Assembly (NCBI GenBank): GCA_024641245.1
Contig: JAHEDK010000014.1
Span: 1-64,000 of the forward strand
Reading direction: 5' to 3'
From: Actinomycetes bacterium
GTDB lineage: Bacteria > Actinomycetota > Acidimicrobiia > Spongiisociales > JAHEDJ01
DNA: 64,000 bases
The translations under genes and the position numbers were made by a program. Shown here piece after piece: positions 19,073 through 29,614 of the stretch (positions within the stretch are counted from its first letter, which is position 1; every line of letters starts with the position of its first letter). The notes beneath the pieces are model-generated. The model did no database searches and was not told where the DNA came from. It saw only the letters and a list, made by a program, of their open reading frames with translations.

Positions 19073-20231
19073 GTACCGCTCGCAGTCGCCACGTGCCGAG
19101 AGCGAAGAACACCACGGCGTACCCGGCCAGAATGGCGAGGAACCCTGCGATTTCGGCGAAGCCCCCGTTATACCCGACGAGTTCTTCGAAGGCCTCCAGC
19201 GCCCAGGCATGCGGGGTGATGTGGGCGACCCGCCAGACGGTTGTCGACAGGAATTCCAGGGCGGCCAGGGGGAACATCGCTCCGCCCAATGCCGCCAGGC
19301 CGAGTCCGAACATGGTTCCCAGGCTGCCGGCCTGCTGGTCGTTGGAGGCGACCGCACCGAGAAGCATGGCCGCTCCGCTGGACACGATCGCGAACATGGC
19401 CAGGACGAGGAGCGCCAGCAATGGATTCCCCCAATCGACCCCGAAGATCAGCCACGTGCCGACGAATACAACGATGCCCTGAACTAGGGCGATGGCCAGA
19501 CGGCTGAGTCCCTCGCCGAACAGGACCGTGCGGACGGAGGTCGGAGTGGAGATCATTCTGCGGGTGACCCCGTATCGTCTCGACTGCACGAGGGCTGCCG
19601 CTCCCTGGAGGGTGGTCAGGAAGATGAACAGCACGAGCGTCGTCTGAGACCAGATATCGAACTGCCCGAGGCCCGCCAGCGCGAACGGTTCGCCGGAACT
19701 CGTCGCAACGACCTCGACGGGCGGAAGTGAGATCTGGGCCTCGGCGGCCATCGCCAACGCATTCTCGAAGCTTCCTGCTCCTTGCTGTTCCGCGAAACGG
19801 GCCGTCCGTAGCAGCGTCGACTGCCGGGCGACGACCGACCGGATGGCCGTGTCGATGCCCTGGAGTCCGTCTTTGGCCCGGCTCACGTACCGCAGTTCGG
19901 TGTCGCCGCCTGCTTGCAGGGCCGAGGCGAAGCCGGCCGGGACGATCAAACCTGCTTCGATCTCGCCGCGTTCGACGGCGCGAATAGTTGCTGCTTCGGT
20001 GTCGTACTCGATGACCACGAACCCATCGACCGCCTCGAGGCCGTCGAGGAGTCCGGCTGAGAGGTCGTCCGGTGTCTCTGCATTGAAACCGAGCCGCGGG
20101 TTGGATGCCCCGCCCTGCATCGACCCGAGAAGTAGGACGAGGATAACCGGGAACAAGAACACGGAGAAGATGTTGGATCGGTCCCGGAAGAATCTCCGCA
20201 GACTGACCTCGGCAATCGCGACGGCCTTCAT
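19062..20231 (-). CDS. ABC-2 type transporter permease
   Basis: MKAVAIAEVSLRRFFRDRSNIFSVFLFPVILVLLLGSM...; ATG at 20231 chosen. Confidence 0.85.
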   Translation of the reverse strand: MKAVAIAEVSLRRFFRDRSNIFSVFLFPVILVLLLGSMQGGASNPRLGFNAETPDDLSAGLLDGLEAVDGFVVIEYDTEAATIRAVERGEIEAGLIVPAGFASALQAGGDTELRYVSRAKDGLQGIDTAIRSVVARQSTLLRTARFAEQQGAGSFENALAMAAEAQISLPPVEVVATSSGEPFALAGLGQFDIWSQTTLVLFIFLTTLQGAAALVQSRRYGVTRRMISTPTSVRTVLFGEGLSRLAIALVQGIVVFVGTWLIFGVDWGNPLLALLVLAMFAIVSSGAAMLLGAVASNDQQAGSLGTMFGLGLAALGGAMFPLAALEFLSTTVWRVAHITPHAWALEAFEELVGYNGGFAEIAGFLAILAGYAVVFFALGTWRLRAVLTR

Positions 20232-21421
20232 GGTCGCAACCCCTTTCCGATTCCCGCCATACCCAGGGCCCCCGTCACCAGGCCGAAGGCGAGCAGCACC
20301 AGCACCGGCACGACGACGACGCCGAGGTCGCCGGCGCTCAGATCGGCCAGTCCCTGCATGAACCACGCGTGTGGCGAGACGAACCGGAGGTCGGCGACGA
20401 TCCCACCGGCCTGGGCGACGTCGAAGAAGGTGCCTCCGAGGAATCCGAGGATGACACCTGCCACCGTCACCATCGAAGTTGCCTGTTCCGCCGTGCGCGC
20501 GAACGAACTGATGAGCGCGGTGATGCCCATCGCAGACAGCACCGCCGCTACCACCAGCAGAGCGACCCCGACCGGGTTGCCCCAGTCGGCGTCGAGCACG
20601 AGTGTGGTGGCGATCATCAGCACTGCCACGCTGACGATCCCGACCAGGAAGGCGCTGATCAGCTTGCCGGTGATGATCGATCGCTTGGAGATGGGTGCGG
20701 CTAGGAGCCTCGACAGGGTGCCGGCCTGGCGTTCTTCCAGGAGGCTGGTGACTCCGAACTGCACGGAGAAGAAGAGAAAGAATATGGCCATCCCCGCCGC
20801 GTAGAAGGTGATGCCGTCGAGTTGCTTGGTCTCGGCGGAAATATCGGTGATAGTGGTCGGGTAGGGGGTGGCGAGGACTGCCAGGCCTGTGGTGAATCGA
20901 TCGACCTCGCGCTGCAAGAGGCCTTCGACCGTCGCCACGGTGATCCGTACCGAGGTGAGCTCACTCGCATAGCCCTGGGCGAGGGCGACGGCGATGCCGG
21001 CGTTGGACTCCGCCATCGCATTGCCGACCACCTGCAGATCGACTTCGCGCTCCGATTGCACATCTGCCCCGAATCCGCGGGGGATGATGTATAGGGCGTC
21101 GGCAGTCGTTCCCTCGGTCTCGGCGAACGGGTTCCCATCGCTTTCGACCAGCGCCAGACCTTCCTCAGTCGTGGCGAGTTGGAGCACCTCGACTCCAGGA
21201 GCCTGCCGCAGGACGTCGTCGACGAACAGGCGGCTGACCTCACTGCCGTCGAGGTCGACCACGGCATAGGTGGCGCTGAATTCGTAGTTCTTCAGTGGAT
21301 TGAGGGCGAACCCGAAGATCAGGGCCAGCGCCAGCGGGGCGACAATGCCCATGATGTAGGCGGAGCGATCACGGAGCCGTTCTCTCAGATCCTTGGTGGC
21401 GATGGTCCAAGCAGTGCTCAT
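20228..21421 (-). CDS. ABC-2 type transporter permease
   Basis: MSTAWTIATKDLRERLRDRSAYIMGIVAPLALALIFGFAL...; paralogous to neighbour. Confidence 0.85.
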   Translation of the reverse strand: MSTAWTIATKDLRERLRDRSAYIMGIVAPLALALIFGFALNPLKNYEFSATYAVVDLDGSEVSRLFVDDVLRQAPGVEVLQLATTEEGLALVESDGNPFAETEGTTADALYIIPRGFGADVQSEREVDLQVVGNAMAESNAGIAVALAQGYASELTSVRITVATVEGLLQREVDRFTTGLAVLATPYPTTITDISAETKQLDGITFYAAGMAIFFLFFSVQFGVTSLLEERQAGTLSRLLAAPISKRSIITGKLISAFLVGIVSVAVLMIATTLVLDADWGNPVGVALLVVAAVLSAMGITALISSFARTAEQATSMVTVAGVILGFLGGTFFDVAQAGGIVADLRFVSPHAWFMQGLADLSAGDLGVVVVPVLVLLAFGLVTGALGMAGIGKGLRP

Positions 21422-21424
21422 GAT

Positions 21425-22381
21425 TCACTCCCGCAGCGCGCGGCCGGTGAGGTGGAGGAAGAGGGCTTCCAGATTGGCGGTATCGACATCGACTCCGGCG
21501 ACGGACACTCCCGTGCGGGTGGCTGCCGCCAGGATCTCCGGTAGCCGGTTGTGGGCTGCTTTGACGATGAGATCGATGCCGTCGGCGGTGACGGCACTCT
21601 CATCGACATCGGCGAGATTGCCAAGGGCGGCCGCGCCGGCGGTGAGATTCCCGGTCGCCACGAGGCGAACCCGGTCGCGCTGACCGACCAGTTGCACGAG
21701 TTCCTGCTGCGTCCCCTCCGCCCGAATGGTCCCTTGATCGATGATCCCGATCCGGTCGCAGAGGCGTTCTGCCTCTTCCATGTAGTGGGTCGTGTAGAGG
21801 ACGGCCATCCCTTGCTCGCCGAGTTGTTCGACACTCTCGAGGATGGCGTTGCGGCTCTGAGGATCGACACCCACCGTCGGTTCGTCGAGGATGAGGAGGG
21901 TCGGGCGGTGCAGCAACCCGATTCCGATGTTGAGGCGCCGCTTCATGCCGCCCGAGTACTCCTCGGAGCGGTCACTCGCCCGGTCGCGCAGTTCGATGAT
22001 TTCGAGTACTTCGTCAACGCGTTGGTTCAGTTCGGCTCCTCGCATCCCGTAGAGCTTGCCGAAGAAGCGAAGGTTCTCGCGGGCGTCGAGGTCGGGGTAG
22101 ATGGCGAGATCCTGGGGAACCAGGCCGACGTGCCGTTTGGCAGCCGTCGATTGCGGGTTCATGACCTCGCCGGCGATCGACACCTCGCCAGCGTCTCTTT
22201 CGAGAAGTCCGGCGATGATCGAGATCGTGGTGGTCTTGCCCGCCCCGTTGGGTCCGAGCAGTCCGTAGGTCTCCCCGGGGGCGATGTGAAATCCAACCCC
22301 ATCGACTGCCACGAGATCGCCGAATTTCTTCCGGATTCCGCTGCACTCGAGCACGAAGCCGGTCAATGTCGTCGAGTTCAT
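21425..22381 (-). CDS. ABC transporter ATP-binding protein
   Basis: GLLGPNGAGKTTTISIIAGLL...YSGGMKRRLNIGIGLLHRPTLLILDEPTVGVDPQSR. Confidence 0.9.
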   Translation of the reverse strand: MNSTTLTGFVLECSGIRKKFGDLVAVDGVGFHIAPGETYGLLGPNGAGKTTTISIIAGLLERDAGEVSIAGEVMNPQSTAAKRHVGLVPQDLAIYPDLDARENLRFFGKLYGMRGAELNQRVDEVLEIIELRDRASDRSEEYSGGMKRRLNIGIGLLHRPTLLILDEPTVGVDPQSRNAILESVEQLGEQGMAVLYTTHYMEEAERLCDRIGIIDQGTIRAEGTQQELVQLVGQRDRVRLVATGNLTAGAAALGNLADVDESAVTADGIDLIVKAAHNRLPEILAAATRTGVSVAGVDVDTANLEALFLHLTGRALRE

Positions 22382-22490
22382 CGCCACCTCCCGTTTAGTA
22401 CCCACAGGGTGGCCGCTCGGAGGGGTTTGCTATAGGGTCGTTGGTCACATTCACGTTTGGTGGGCAAGTCGCGACAGTCCGCGCCGCGGC

Positions 22491-23609
22491 CTAGTCCGGC
22501 GAAGGGTGCTCGTTTCTGGTCAGCCGGGCAAGGACCATCCCTGAGGTGATCAGTGCGGCCTCGTCATGGGAGGTACGGACGATCGAAGCGATTTCGTCGT
22601 CGTTGAGATCCAGGCGACGAGCGGCCGCGATCAGCTCATCGGTGGTGGCATCGGGCGACAGGCCACCCCGGCCGGCGATCAACCGGCGGGCCGCCATCCG
22701 GATGGGTGCGGTGGCAACGTCCGGCCGGCCGGTCCGAACCAGTGAACCCGCCAGAGCGTCGAGGTACTCGCGACGAGCCGGGGCGAATACGCGATCGGGC
22801 TCCTCTGGTGGTCCGAACCGTCGGCCGATCGCAAGGAGGTAAGTGAGGAGGGCGGCCATTCCCAGGCCCATGGCCCAGAGCCACGAGTCCGGCAGCGCGG
22901 TGAGCCCTTCTTCGTCGGAATACCCGTGGACGTACTCGGAGAACACCACCGGCCGGCCGTCCTCGCCTGCGATCCCCAATGCAAATGAGGCGTTGTCCGC
23001 TGCGCCGATCGCCGCGTTGGTGAGGGCCGTGGTGTCGGCCAGCAGAATGATCCGGCCGGCGCCCATATCCAGGGCGGCCGCGGTGACGTCGCCGTCACCA
23101 TCTGCCAGGAGCGGGATGGCTCCAGACGGCAGACCACGCCAAGCTCCGATGCTGTTGACGACGACAGAGCCGACGTACCCCGTTTCGGGGGCGGTGTCGA
23201 CGGGCCGTGCGGTGCCGGCCGGAGATGGCGACCAGGTGAGCTCGTTGCCTGCGATCTCACGCAGCCAATCCGGCAGCGCACCCCCGGCGATCAGGCGTCC
23301 ACCGGATTGGACGAACGCCGTGAGCGCTTCCAGTCCGCCGGGATCGATACGATCCGGGAAGGGTTCGATGACGACAACGGTGGTGGCGGGATCGAGGTCG
23401 GGTAGCGGAGACCTTGTGCGACTGACGGGATGACCGGTGCGGTCGAGGAGTTCGTACCAGGCGGCCACCCCCTCGCCGGTCGTCACATACGAGGAGGCCG
23501 CCGGACCTGTTATCTGCTCGGTGTCCACGAGGGCGTCGGTGAGGATGATCCCGAGATTGATCACCAGGATGATGGTCACGATGAGCGCGGCGCGGCGTTT
23601 GCCGATCAT
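22491..23609 (-). CDS. DUF4350 domain-containing protein
   Basis: N-terminal TM, EGVAAWYELLDRTGHPVSRTRSPLPDLDPATTVVVIEPFP; position in DUF4129/ABC/MoxR neighbourhood. Confidence 0.75.
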   Translation of the reverse strand: MIGKRRAALIVTIILVINLGIILTDALVDTEQITGPAASSYVTTGEGVAAWYELLDRTGHPVSRTRSPLPDLDPATTVVVIEPFPDRIDPGGLEALTAFVQSGGRLIAGGALPDWLREIAGNELTWSPSPAGTARPVDTAPETGYVGSVVVNSIGAWRGLPSGAIPLLADGDGDVTAAALDMGAGRIILLADTTALTNAAIGAADNASFALGIAGEDGRPVVFSEYVHGYSDEEGLTALPDSWLWAMGLGMAALLTYLLAIGRRFGPPEEPDRVFAPARREYLDALAGSLVRTGRPDVATAPIRMAARRLIAGRGGLSPDATTDELIAAARRLDLNDDEIASIVRTSHDEAALITSGMVLARLTRNEHPSPD

Positions 23610-24328
23610 CGGGGCTCTCCGAGCAGCTCCTGCCAACCGTTCTTTGACGCGGCCGCTTCGTCGGGACCGGCGGGACGATGCCCGTAGGCGATGGAGTCGA
23701 AACTCCCGGCGATGTGATCGAAGACGGCCAGGCGCAGCCGCTCGGCTACTTCGCCGCTGGTGAGCGATGGCCGGTACTCGATAATTCCCCGGTTGCCCAG
23801 CCGGATTAGGCCTGCCTGGTAGTACAGGCGGATGGCGTCTTCGTCGCGACCTTCGGTCAGCGCCAGCTCCGCTTTCGCTTCAAGGGTCTCGGGGGTTTCC
23901 GGTGGCTCGGTCTCGTCGTGTTGGCGGCGGGAGACGGCGGCTGCTTCCGATCGTCTCCTGGCCAGTCGTGAGGCGACGACGGCGGCGAGCACGATGATGA
24001 GCACTGTGACGATCGTCCAGAACAGGAATCTGCCTCCCGCCGAGTCCTCTCCAACACCGAGGACGACCCGGTTGAACCAGTTGATGGCCCGCTGGACGAA
24101 CCCGGTGAGGGCGCGTCCGAGTCTCGTGAAGATGGTTTCGTTCTGGCGCGGGGTGAAGCGCGGGTCGGTGAGGATGTCATTGACTATTCGGCGAGCGTCC
24201 TCAGCCGGGAGGCCGAAGCCGCCGGAGTTCTGGGCGGCCGCGCGGGTTCCTGTGGCCAGGAATCCGAGCGCGGCCAGGCCGGCGACGGCTCCCGCTCCTA
24301 TCCGGCGTCGGTAGGTCCGCGGTCCCAC
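23606..24328 (-). CDS. DUF4129 domain-containing protein
   Basis: C-term LYYQAGLIRLGNRGIIEYRPSLTSGEVAERL; single TM; GTG start overlapping upstream gene. Confidence 0.75.
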   Translation of the reverse strand: MGPRTYRRRIGAGAVAGLAALGFLATGTRAAAQNSGGFGLPAEDARRIVNDILTDPRFTPRQNETIFTRLGRALTGFVQRAINWFNRVVLGVGEDSAGGRFLFWTIVTVLIIVLAAVVASRLARRRSEAAAVSRRQHDETEPPETPETLEAKAELALTEGRDEDAIRLYYQAGLIRLGNRGIIEYRPSLTSGEVAERLRLAVFDHIAGSFDSIAYGHRPAGPDEAAASKNGWQELLGEPR

Positions 24329-25389
24329 GGGGATCCGCCCGGCGCAGGGGGCGGTGGTGATTGCGGTACTTCTGGAGAAGGGGGAATCGGCGGTTGGGCG
24401 CTCCAGCGAGACGGGTCGGCCGGTGGTGCCACCGGGGGTGGAGTCCACCCTGTTGGCGGCGTGGCTGCCGTTCCCGACCAGTCAGATCCGATCGAGCGGG
24501 CCAGAAGCTCGAGATCGAACCCTTCCTTGCGAACTCTGAGGTCGAAGTAGAGCACGGCGGTGATGGCGGCCGCGAACGGCAACAGAACGAGGTCGGTGAG
24601 GATCGACTGGAGTGTGTCGACCACCGCGGTGAGGACGACATTGTCCGGGGCGGCGAAGAAGACGATGCCCGAACCGATGCCGGTCACTGCTCCGATTACC
24701 GAGCGGATGATCGCCACCAGGATGATTACTCCGAAGACCGGCCACCAGCGGCCACGAATCAGTCGCATTGAGCGTCCGAGAGCCTCCGCCGCACCCGACC
24801 GCTCGACCATGATGGCCGGGACGGCGACGGTCCATGAGATTCCCAGCCAAACCGCGATCGCACTCCCGGCCAGGATGGCGAGGATCCCGACGAGTACAGC
24901 GATGGCTGAAACCCCTCCGTCGCTCGCAGTTCCGAATGCCAGCATGACGATCGGTAGAACGAAGATCGCGCCGATGGCGAGCACCTGGAGGAGCGTGTTT
25001 CCGATCAGGGTTCCGAGGCGTTGTATTGCCAGCGCCAGCGAGGAATTCCGATCGGGGTCGAGGCCCATGTAGCCGTCGGCGACGGCTCGCAGTGCGGCCG
25101 CGTTGACGACCAGAAGCGCCAGCAAACTGATGAGCCCCGAGAGGATGGCAACACCGATCAGGGAGAAGATGATGGTCGGGTCGAAGTCCGTGGCCAGGAA
25201 GTCGAGTTCATCCAGATTGCCGACTTGTTGTGCCGCCACGAGGGTGAGGCCGAAGGTGAGGATGTGGAGCGGGACGACGATGGTGGCCGTGATGCCCAAC
25301 AACACCCGCCAGTTTCGGCGGTAGATCTTAATCCCGGCGTCGATGATCTCGCCGATCGCCAGGGGTCGGAGCATCGGTGGTTGCGTCAT
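24298..25389 (-). CDS. Multi-pass membrane protein (glycerophosphoryl diester phosphodiesterase membrane-domain-like)
   Basis: LRPLAIGEIIDAGIKIYRRNWRVLLGITATIVVPLHIL; Pro-rich C-terminus. Confidence 0.7.
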   Translation of the reverse strand: MTQPPMLRPLAIGEIIDAGIKIYRRNWRVLLGITATIVVPLHILTFGLTLVAAQQVGNLDELDFLATDFDPTIIFSLIGVAILSGLISLLALLVVNAAALRAVADGYMGLDPDRNSSLALAIQRLGTLIGNTLLQVLAIGAIFVLPIVMLAFGTASDGGVSAIAVLVGILAILAGSAIAVWLGISWTVAVPAIMVERSGAAEALGRSMRLIRGRWWPVFGVIILVAIIRSVIGAVTGIGSGIVFFAAPDNVVLTAVVDTLQSILTDLVLLPFAAAITAVLYFDLRVRKEGFDLELLARSIGSDWSGTAATPPTGWTPPPVAPPADPSRWSAQPPIPPSPEVPQSPPPPAPGGSPWDRGPTDAG

Positions 25390-25537
25390 GGCCGCAACCA
25401 TAGTGAACGAGGGGTGGATGGCGGTCTCTCTCGAGTGCCCCGGCGAAACTTGCTCACCGTCGGGACGATCTCACTCTGGGGTTCGTTCGCTTGACCGGGT
25501 GGCAGATCCAGGAGATGATCAACGGTGAAGAGGTCGT

Positions 25538-25786
25538 GTGGTGCGCAACCCGCTCAACAAGAAGGCGTTTCGAGTTCACCTGATCGTCTTCTTCTTCGTG
25601 GCGGTGGCCATGGTGATCGCAGACTTCACTCAGAGCGAGGCTGGCGCCACGATGCTGCTCGGCCTCCACTGGGCTCCGATGATCGTCCTTCCCTGGGCCG
25701 CGGTTCTGGGTTTCCACGCGCTGTTGGCTGTCTGGGATGCAGTGGCGGCCGACACCGAGGAAGTCAGAAAGCGCTGGTGGATCTGA
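25538..25786 (+). CDS. Small 2TM-domain protein
   Basis: 82 aa with two hydrophobic helices, ending EEVRKRWWI. Confidence 0.65.
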   Translation: MVRNPLNKKAFRVHLIVFFFVAVAMVIADFTQSEAGATMLLGLHWAPMIVLPWAAVLGFHALLAVWDAVAADTEEVRKRWWI

Positions 25787-25792
25787 GGCTCG

Positions 25793-26635
25793 CTACCAGG
25801 TCAACTCGTCGGAGATGTCCCGGTACGGCTTCCAACGATTGAGCTTGGCGGCTGTGCGGCGAGCGCGGTTGGCGAGGTCGCGCCAGAGTTGCGCGCTTCC
25901 GGGGCGGCTCAGTGCCAGTTCGTCCCACCGGGTGGCGGCCGAACGGTAGGTTGATTCGAGCGCTTCTCGTACGCCCGGATACGTGTCCCACGCCCGGGGG
26001 AGGGCGCGTCCGACCACCGGTTCGTGGAAGACGTCGGTGAGGTACCCGTTCAAGAGCACGGCCCCGCTCCATACCGACAACATGACCTGCTCGAACGGGG
26101 CGTCCATGTCGAGCGGCCCGTAGCCGTCGAAGCCGGGCACGACCAAGCCTTCGGTACCCGACAACGCGGGTGCGGGGCGGTGACGTTCGGCCAGATCCAG
26201 CAATGCCTTCCTTGCGGTCATGGCATCGTCGAACGCCGTCGGATACTGGCGGGCCACCGCGTCGAGCCATGGGACGGCCCAGTGCAGGATCCGGTCGCCG
26301 AGGAGGAAGCGGCGGTCTTCGTAGGCGCGAGTCGCCAGGTGGCCGCGGTCGGTTGCCCATGCTTCAGATTCGGCCCTGGCCAGCGCCGCCCCGAACCGGG
26401 CCAGATCCGAGAGGTCGGCGCTTCCCATCTCGTACTTCCAGGAGTGGGCCTGGTCGGCGAGTTCGCCGGCGGGGTTGAAGAGCGCGACCACGGCGGCTTC
26501 GGTGGGAGGCAGATCTACGAGCGCCGGACGCTGGCGCCCGGGGTGCCAGGCCCGGGCGATCGCCATCCACTCGGCCGCTTCGGTAGCTGCGGCTGCAGAC
26601 GCGGTGGTGGTGGTCGAGGTGGGTGAAGTGGTCAT
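25793..26635 (-). CDS. Conserved-looking hypothetical protein (helical)
   Basis: 280 aa ORF; TACCGT 8 nt upstream of ATG on minus strand. Confidence 0.6.
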   Translation of the reverse strand: MTTSPTSTTTTASAAAATEAAEWMAIARAWHPGRQRPALVDLPPTEAAVVALFNPAGELADQAHSWKYEMGSADLSDLARFGAALARAESEAWATDRGHLATRAYEDRRFLLGDRILHWAVPWLDAVARQYPTAFDDAMTARKALLDLAERHRPAPALSGTEGLVVPGFDGYGPLDMDAPFEQVMLSVWSGAVLLNGYLTDVFHEPVVGRALPRAWDTYPGVREALESTYRSAATRWDELALSRPGSAQLWRDLANRARRTAAKLNRWKPYRDISDELTW

Positions 26636-26760
26636 CTCTTCATACGGTAACGGAGGCCCGCCACTGTGCGTGGCTTTGGTGTTCGGCAGTCCATGTTCGG
26701 GAGCTCCCTCTGCCTCGAGGACTCGGCATCCCCCGCCGCGCGGGGAGAAACGCAGAGGTC

Positions 26761-26822
26761 GCGCCTGGTGCCCAGTGCCTGGCGCCTGCCTATCACCTAC
26801 TACCTATTACCCATTACCTCCT
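26761..26822. repeat. Degenerate heptanucleotide-period repeat
   Basis: ...GTGCCCA GTGCCTG GCGCCTG CCTATCA CCTACTA CCTATTA CCCATTA CCTCC, abutting the stop of the Mo oxidoreductase. Confidence 0.6.
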
Positions 26823-29602
26823 CAGGCCTGATACGCCTCTGCGGTAGGTTTGATCGGGCGGTCTAGCCACATCGGTCGGCGGGTGCCGTCGGGGCCCGGG
26901 CCCGGCTTGGTCTTCGCCAGCCATTCTTTGTACACCGCGAAGCTCTTGGCGGTATCGACGACGACGTCGCCGTAGTGGTCGCCCGGTTCCGCTTTGGTGA
27001 TCCGCACTCGCTGGTGCCAGGCATGCATGCCGGAAACCGGGTCGGCGTGGGTGGGGAAGGTCAGGTTCTGGTGGACGCCGGCGTCTTTCCACCAGATGCG
27101 CTCCGAGTCGGGATCGTCCGACGCGAAAGGCTCGATGCCTCGCTTCTGGCGCATCATCCACGTGCTGTCACCAGTTTTGGTGATGTCCACCAGGGCTGAC
27201 GACCAGCGTTCGTTGCCCATGGTGTCGGAGAGTCGCCATCGCCCCAGGTGGTGGCTGGCCGCCACGACTCCCGGCCGGATGCCTTCGGTTCGCCATGCGC
27301 GGATCACGAAGTGGCCGCTGTCGGTGTTGATGCGCACCAGGTCACCGGTGTCGAGGCCGAGGGCGTCGGCGTCGACCGGGTTGACCCACAGAGGATGGCC
27401 GTGGCTTATCTCGTAGAGGTACTTGGCGTTGCCGGATCGGGTGTGGATCAAGGTCGGCAGTCTGAAGATCGGTAGGAGGATCCGCTCGTTGCCGGCCATA
27501 TCGAGATCACGCCAGTACACGTGTGTCTTGAGGTAGGTGGGAATGGCAGCATCTGGCCATCCCCACTCGTGCATGGTCTTCGACCACCACTCGAGTTTCT
27601 TGGACGGCGACTTGAACCCGGTGACCACGTCGTTCTGGACCCGCACGCCGACCACTTCACCGTCCCGGCGGGCGAGGCCGTCCATCCCGACATCGCGGGC
27701 GTCGACGGGTCGTTCATGGACCTTGTAGATGTCCTTCTCCACTTCGACGGCGCCGTACTTGCGCATGTACTCGAGCGGCGTGATGCCTTCGGCTCCCGCT
27801 TTCTCGGGAAGGCCGGGCACCGAGTTGTCGAACATCCACCCGTAGTACTCGTCCACCGATACTGGGCGGTCGGGATCGTTGGGCGACTGGAACCACTGCT
27901 TGATGCCGAGCGATCCGTCGGGATCGATGCGCCACGAGAGATCGAACCAGAACTCGTTCTCTTCCCACACCTCTCCGGGGTTGGCCTCGTAGGTGCGGGC
28001 AAAGACCTTTCCGTCCCGCTCGCCGGCGACCCGGAGCACCGGTTGCCGGAACCCGAGCCATTGGCCGGCGTGGGTCTCGTATGAGTGTGTGTCGTGGCGT
28101 TCTGCTCCGACACCCATCGGCAGGACGTAGTCGGCAAACCAGGCGGTTTCCGACCAGGTCGGCGTCAGGGCAACGTGCAGGCCCACTTTGGCTTCGTCGG
28201 TGAGCACTTCCATCCAGCTGAACCCGTCCGGGTTGGTCCAGATCGGGTTGTAGACCCGGGTGAAGTACACGTCGAGCTTGCCGCGTTCCTCTTTGAGGAA
28301 GTAGGGCAGCAAGATGCTCAGTTCGTGGTGGGCGAGAGGATATTCGGGTGGCCAGAGCAGCTCGTTCCACCGGTTGTGGGTCGGCGGCATGTTCCAGTGC
28401 TTGGGTTTGAACTTGTCCCAGGCGCTCGGCGATGTTCCGCCCTTGGTGCCCACCGAGCCCGTCAGCACATGAAGGAACCAGAGCGTTCTCGCCACCTGCC
28501 AGCCGCCCTCGTTACCGGAACCGGCCGAACGCCAGGTGTGGCTGGCGAACCGATGTCCGGCGTCTGCGATCCCCTTGGCGACCTCTTCGATTCGCCACTG
28601 GTCCACACCCGACTCCTCCGCCGCCCACTCGAGCGTATAGGAGGCATAGGTCTCCTTCAGTATGTCGACGAACTCGTCGAACGTGTTCGGCCGGTCGGGG
28701 TACTGCTCGGTCAGGGTCTGTTCCCAGTTGACCCACCGCTCCATGAACGGCCGATCGATGGCGTCCCACTCGAGTAGGAGCCGGGCGATGGCCAGCAGCA
28801 TGGCCGCCTCGGTGCCCGGATACGGTGAAAGCCAGACGTCCGACATCGATGCCGTGTTGGAGAGGCGCGGGTCGATGGTGGCGAGCTTCGCTCCTGCCTG
28901 CTTGCCTTCCATGATCCGCTGGGCGTGCGGGTTGAAGTAGTGGCCCGTTTCGAGATGGGCGGACAGAAGCAAGATGAACCGGGCGTTGGCAAAATCGGCC
29001 GATGGGCGATCGTGGCCCATCCACATGGCGTAGCCGACGCGTGCCCCGGACGAGCAGATGTTGGTATGCGAGTTGTGGCCGTCGACACCCCACGCCTTCA
29101 GCGTGCGGTCCATGAAGCCGTCCTCACCGGGCCGCCCGACGTGGTACATGATCTCGTCGTTGCGACCTTCCTGGATGGCCTTCCGCATCCGTCCGCCGAT
29201 GTCGTCGAGGGCCTCCTCCCACGTCACCCGCTCCCACTCACCTGAGCCGCGCGCTCCTTTACGGCGAAGGGGATACAGGATGCGTTCCGGGTCGTAGACC
29301 TGGTTGATTGTGGCCGGACCCTTGGCGCAGTTGCGTCCGCGGGAGCCCGGGTGGGCTGGGTTCCCCTCGAAGCGGCGGATCTCGCCGGTGTCCTTGTCGA
29401 TCACGGCCAGGAGGCCGCAGGCAGACTCGCAGTTGAAGCAGGTGGTCGGCACCATTCGCACGTTGTGCTTGACCTTGTCCGGCCAGGCCTGCGCGTCGTA
29501 CTCCTCCCAATCGTCCCAGCGCTCGGGTGGAGGGAAGTTGGTCAGTTCACTTCCAGGGAGGAGCCGGGGGATCTCGAGGTCTGGCTCTCGATGTGTCGTC
29601 AT
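26822..29602 (-). CDS. Molybdopterin-dependent oxidoreductase, catalytic subunit (DMSO reductase superfamily)
   Basis: PTTCFNCESACGLLAVIDKDTGEIRRFEGNPAHPGSRGRNCAKG; HTNICSSGARVGYAMWMGHDRPSADFANARFILLLSAH; C-term DADALGLDTGDLVRINTDSG. Confidence 0.9.
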   Translation of the reverse strand: MTTHREPDLEIPRLLPGSELTNFPPPERWDDWEEYDAQAWPDKVKHNVRMVPTTCFNCESACGLLAVIDKDTGEIRRFEGNPAHPGSRGRNCAKGPATINQVYDPERILYPLRRKGARGSGEWERVTWEEALDDIGGRMRKAIQEGRNDEIMYHVGRPGEDGFMDRTLKAWGVDGHNSHTNICSSGARVGYAMWMGHDRPSADFANARFILLLSAHLETGHYFNPHAQRIMEGKQAGAKLATIDPRLSNTASMSDVWLSPYPGTEAAMLLAIARLLLEWDAIDRPFMERWVNWEQTLTEQYPDRPNTFDEFVDILKETYASYTLEWAAEESGVDQWRIEEVAKGIADAGHRFASHTWRSAGSGNEGGWQVARTLWFLHVLTGSVGTKGGTSPSAWDKFKPKHWNMPPTHNRWNELLWPPEYPLAHHELSILLPYFLKEERGKLDVYFTRVYNPIWTNPDGFSWMEVLTDEAKVGLHVALTPTWSETAWFADYVLPMGVGAERHDTHSYETHAGQWLGFRQPVLRVAGERDGKVFARTYEANPGEVWEENEFWFDLSWRIDPDGSLGIKQWFQSPNDPDRPVSVDEYYGWMFDNSVPGLPEKAGAEGITPLEYMRKYGAVEVEKDIYKVHERPVDARDVGMDGLARRDGEVVGVRVQNDVVTGFKSPSKKLEWWSKTMHEWGWPDAAIPTYLKTHVYWRDLDMAGNERILLPIFRLPTLIHTRSGNAKYLYEISHGHPLWVNPVDADALGLDTGDLVRINTDSGHFVIRAWRTEGIRPGVVAASHHLGRWRLSDTMGNERWSSALVDITKTGDSTWMMRQKRGIEPFASDDPDSERIWWKDAGVHQNLTFPTHADPVSGMHAWHQRVRITKAEPGDHYGDVVVDTAKSFAVYKEWLAKTKPGPGPDGTRRPMWLDRPIKPTAEAYQA

Positions 29603-29614
29603 GCGATCTCTTTT

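Noticed and set aside
16889-22381. Transposon or genomic island within the DUF58/MoxR locus
   Set aside because: No transposase, integrase, direct repeats or tRNA seen; ABC genes between MoxR and DUF4350 may be ordinary gene order
26822-29602. Selenocysteine in the Mo oxidoreductase
   Set aside because: Frame is fully open and the likely Mo-ligand position (HTNICSSGAR) is encoded as Cys
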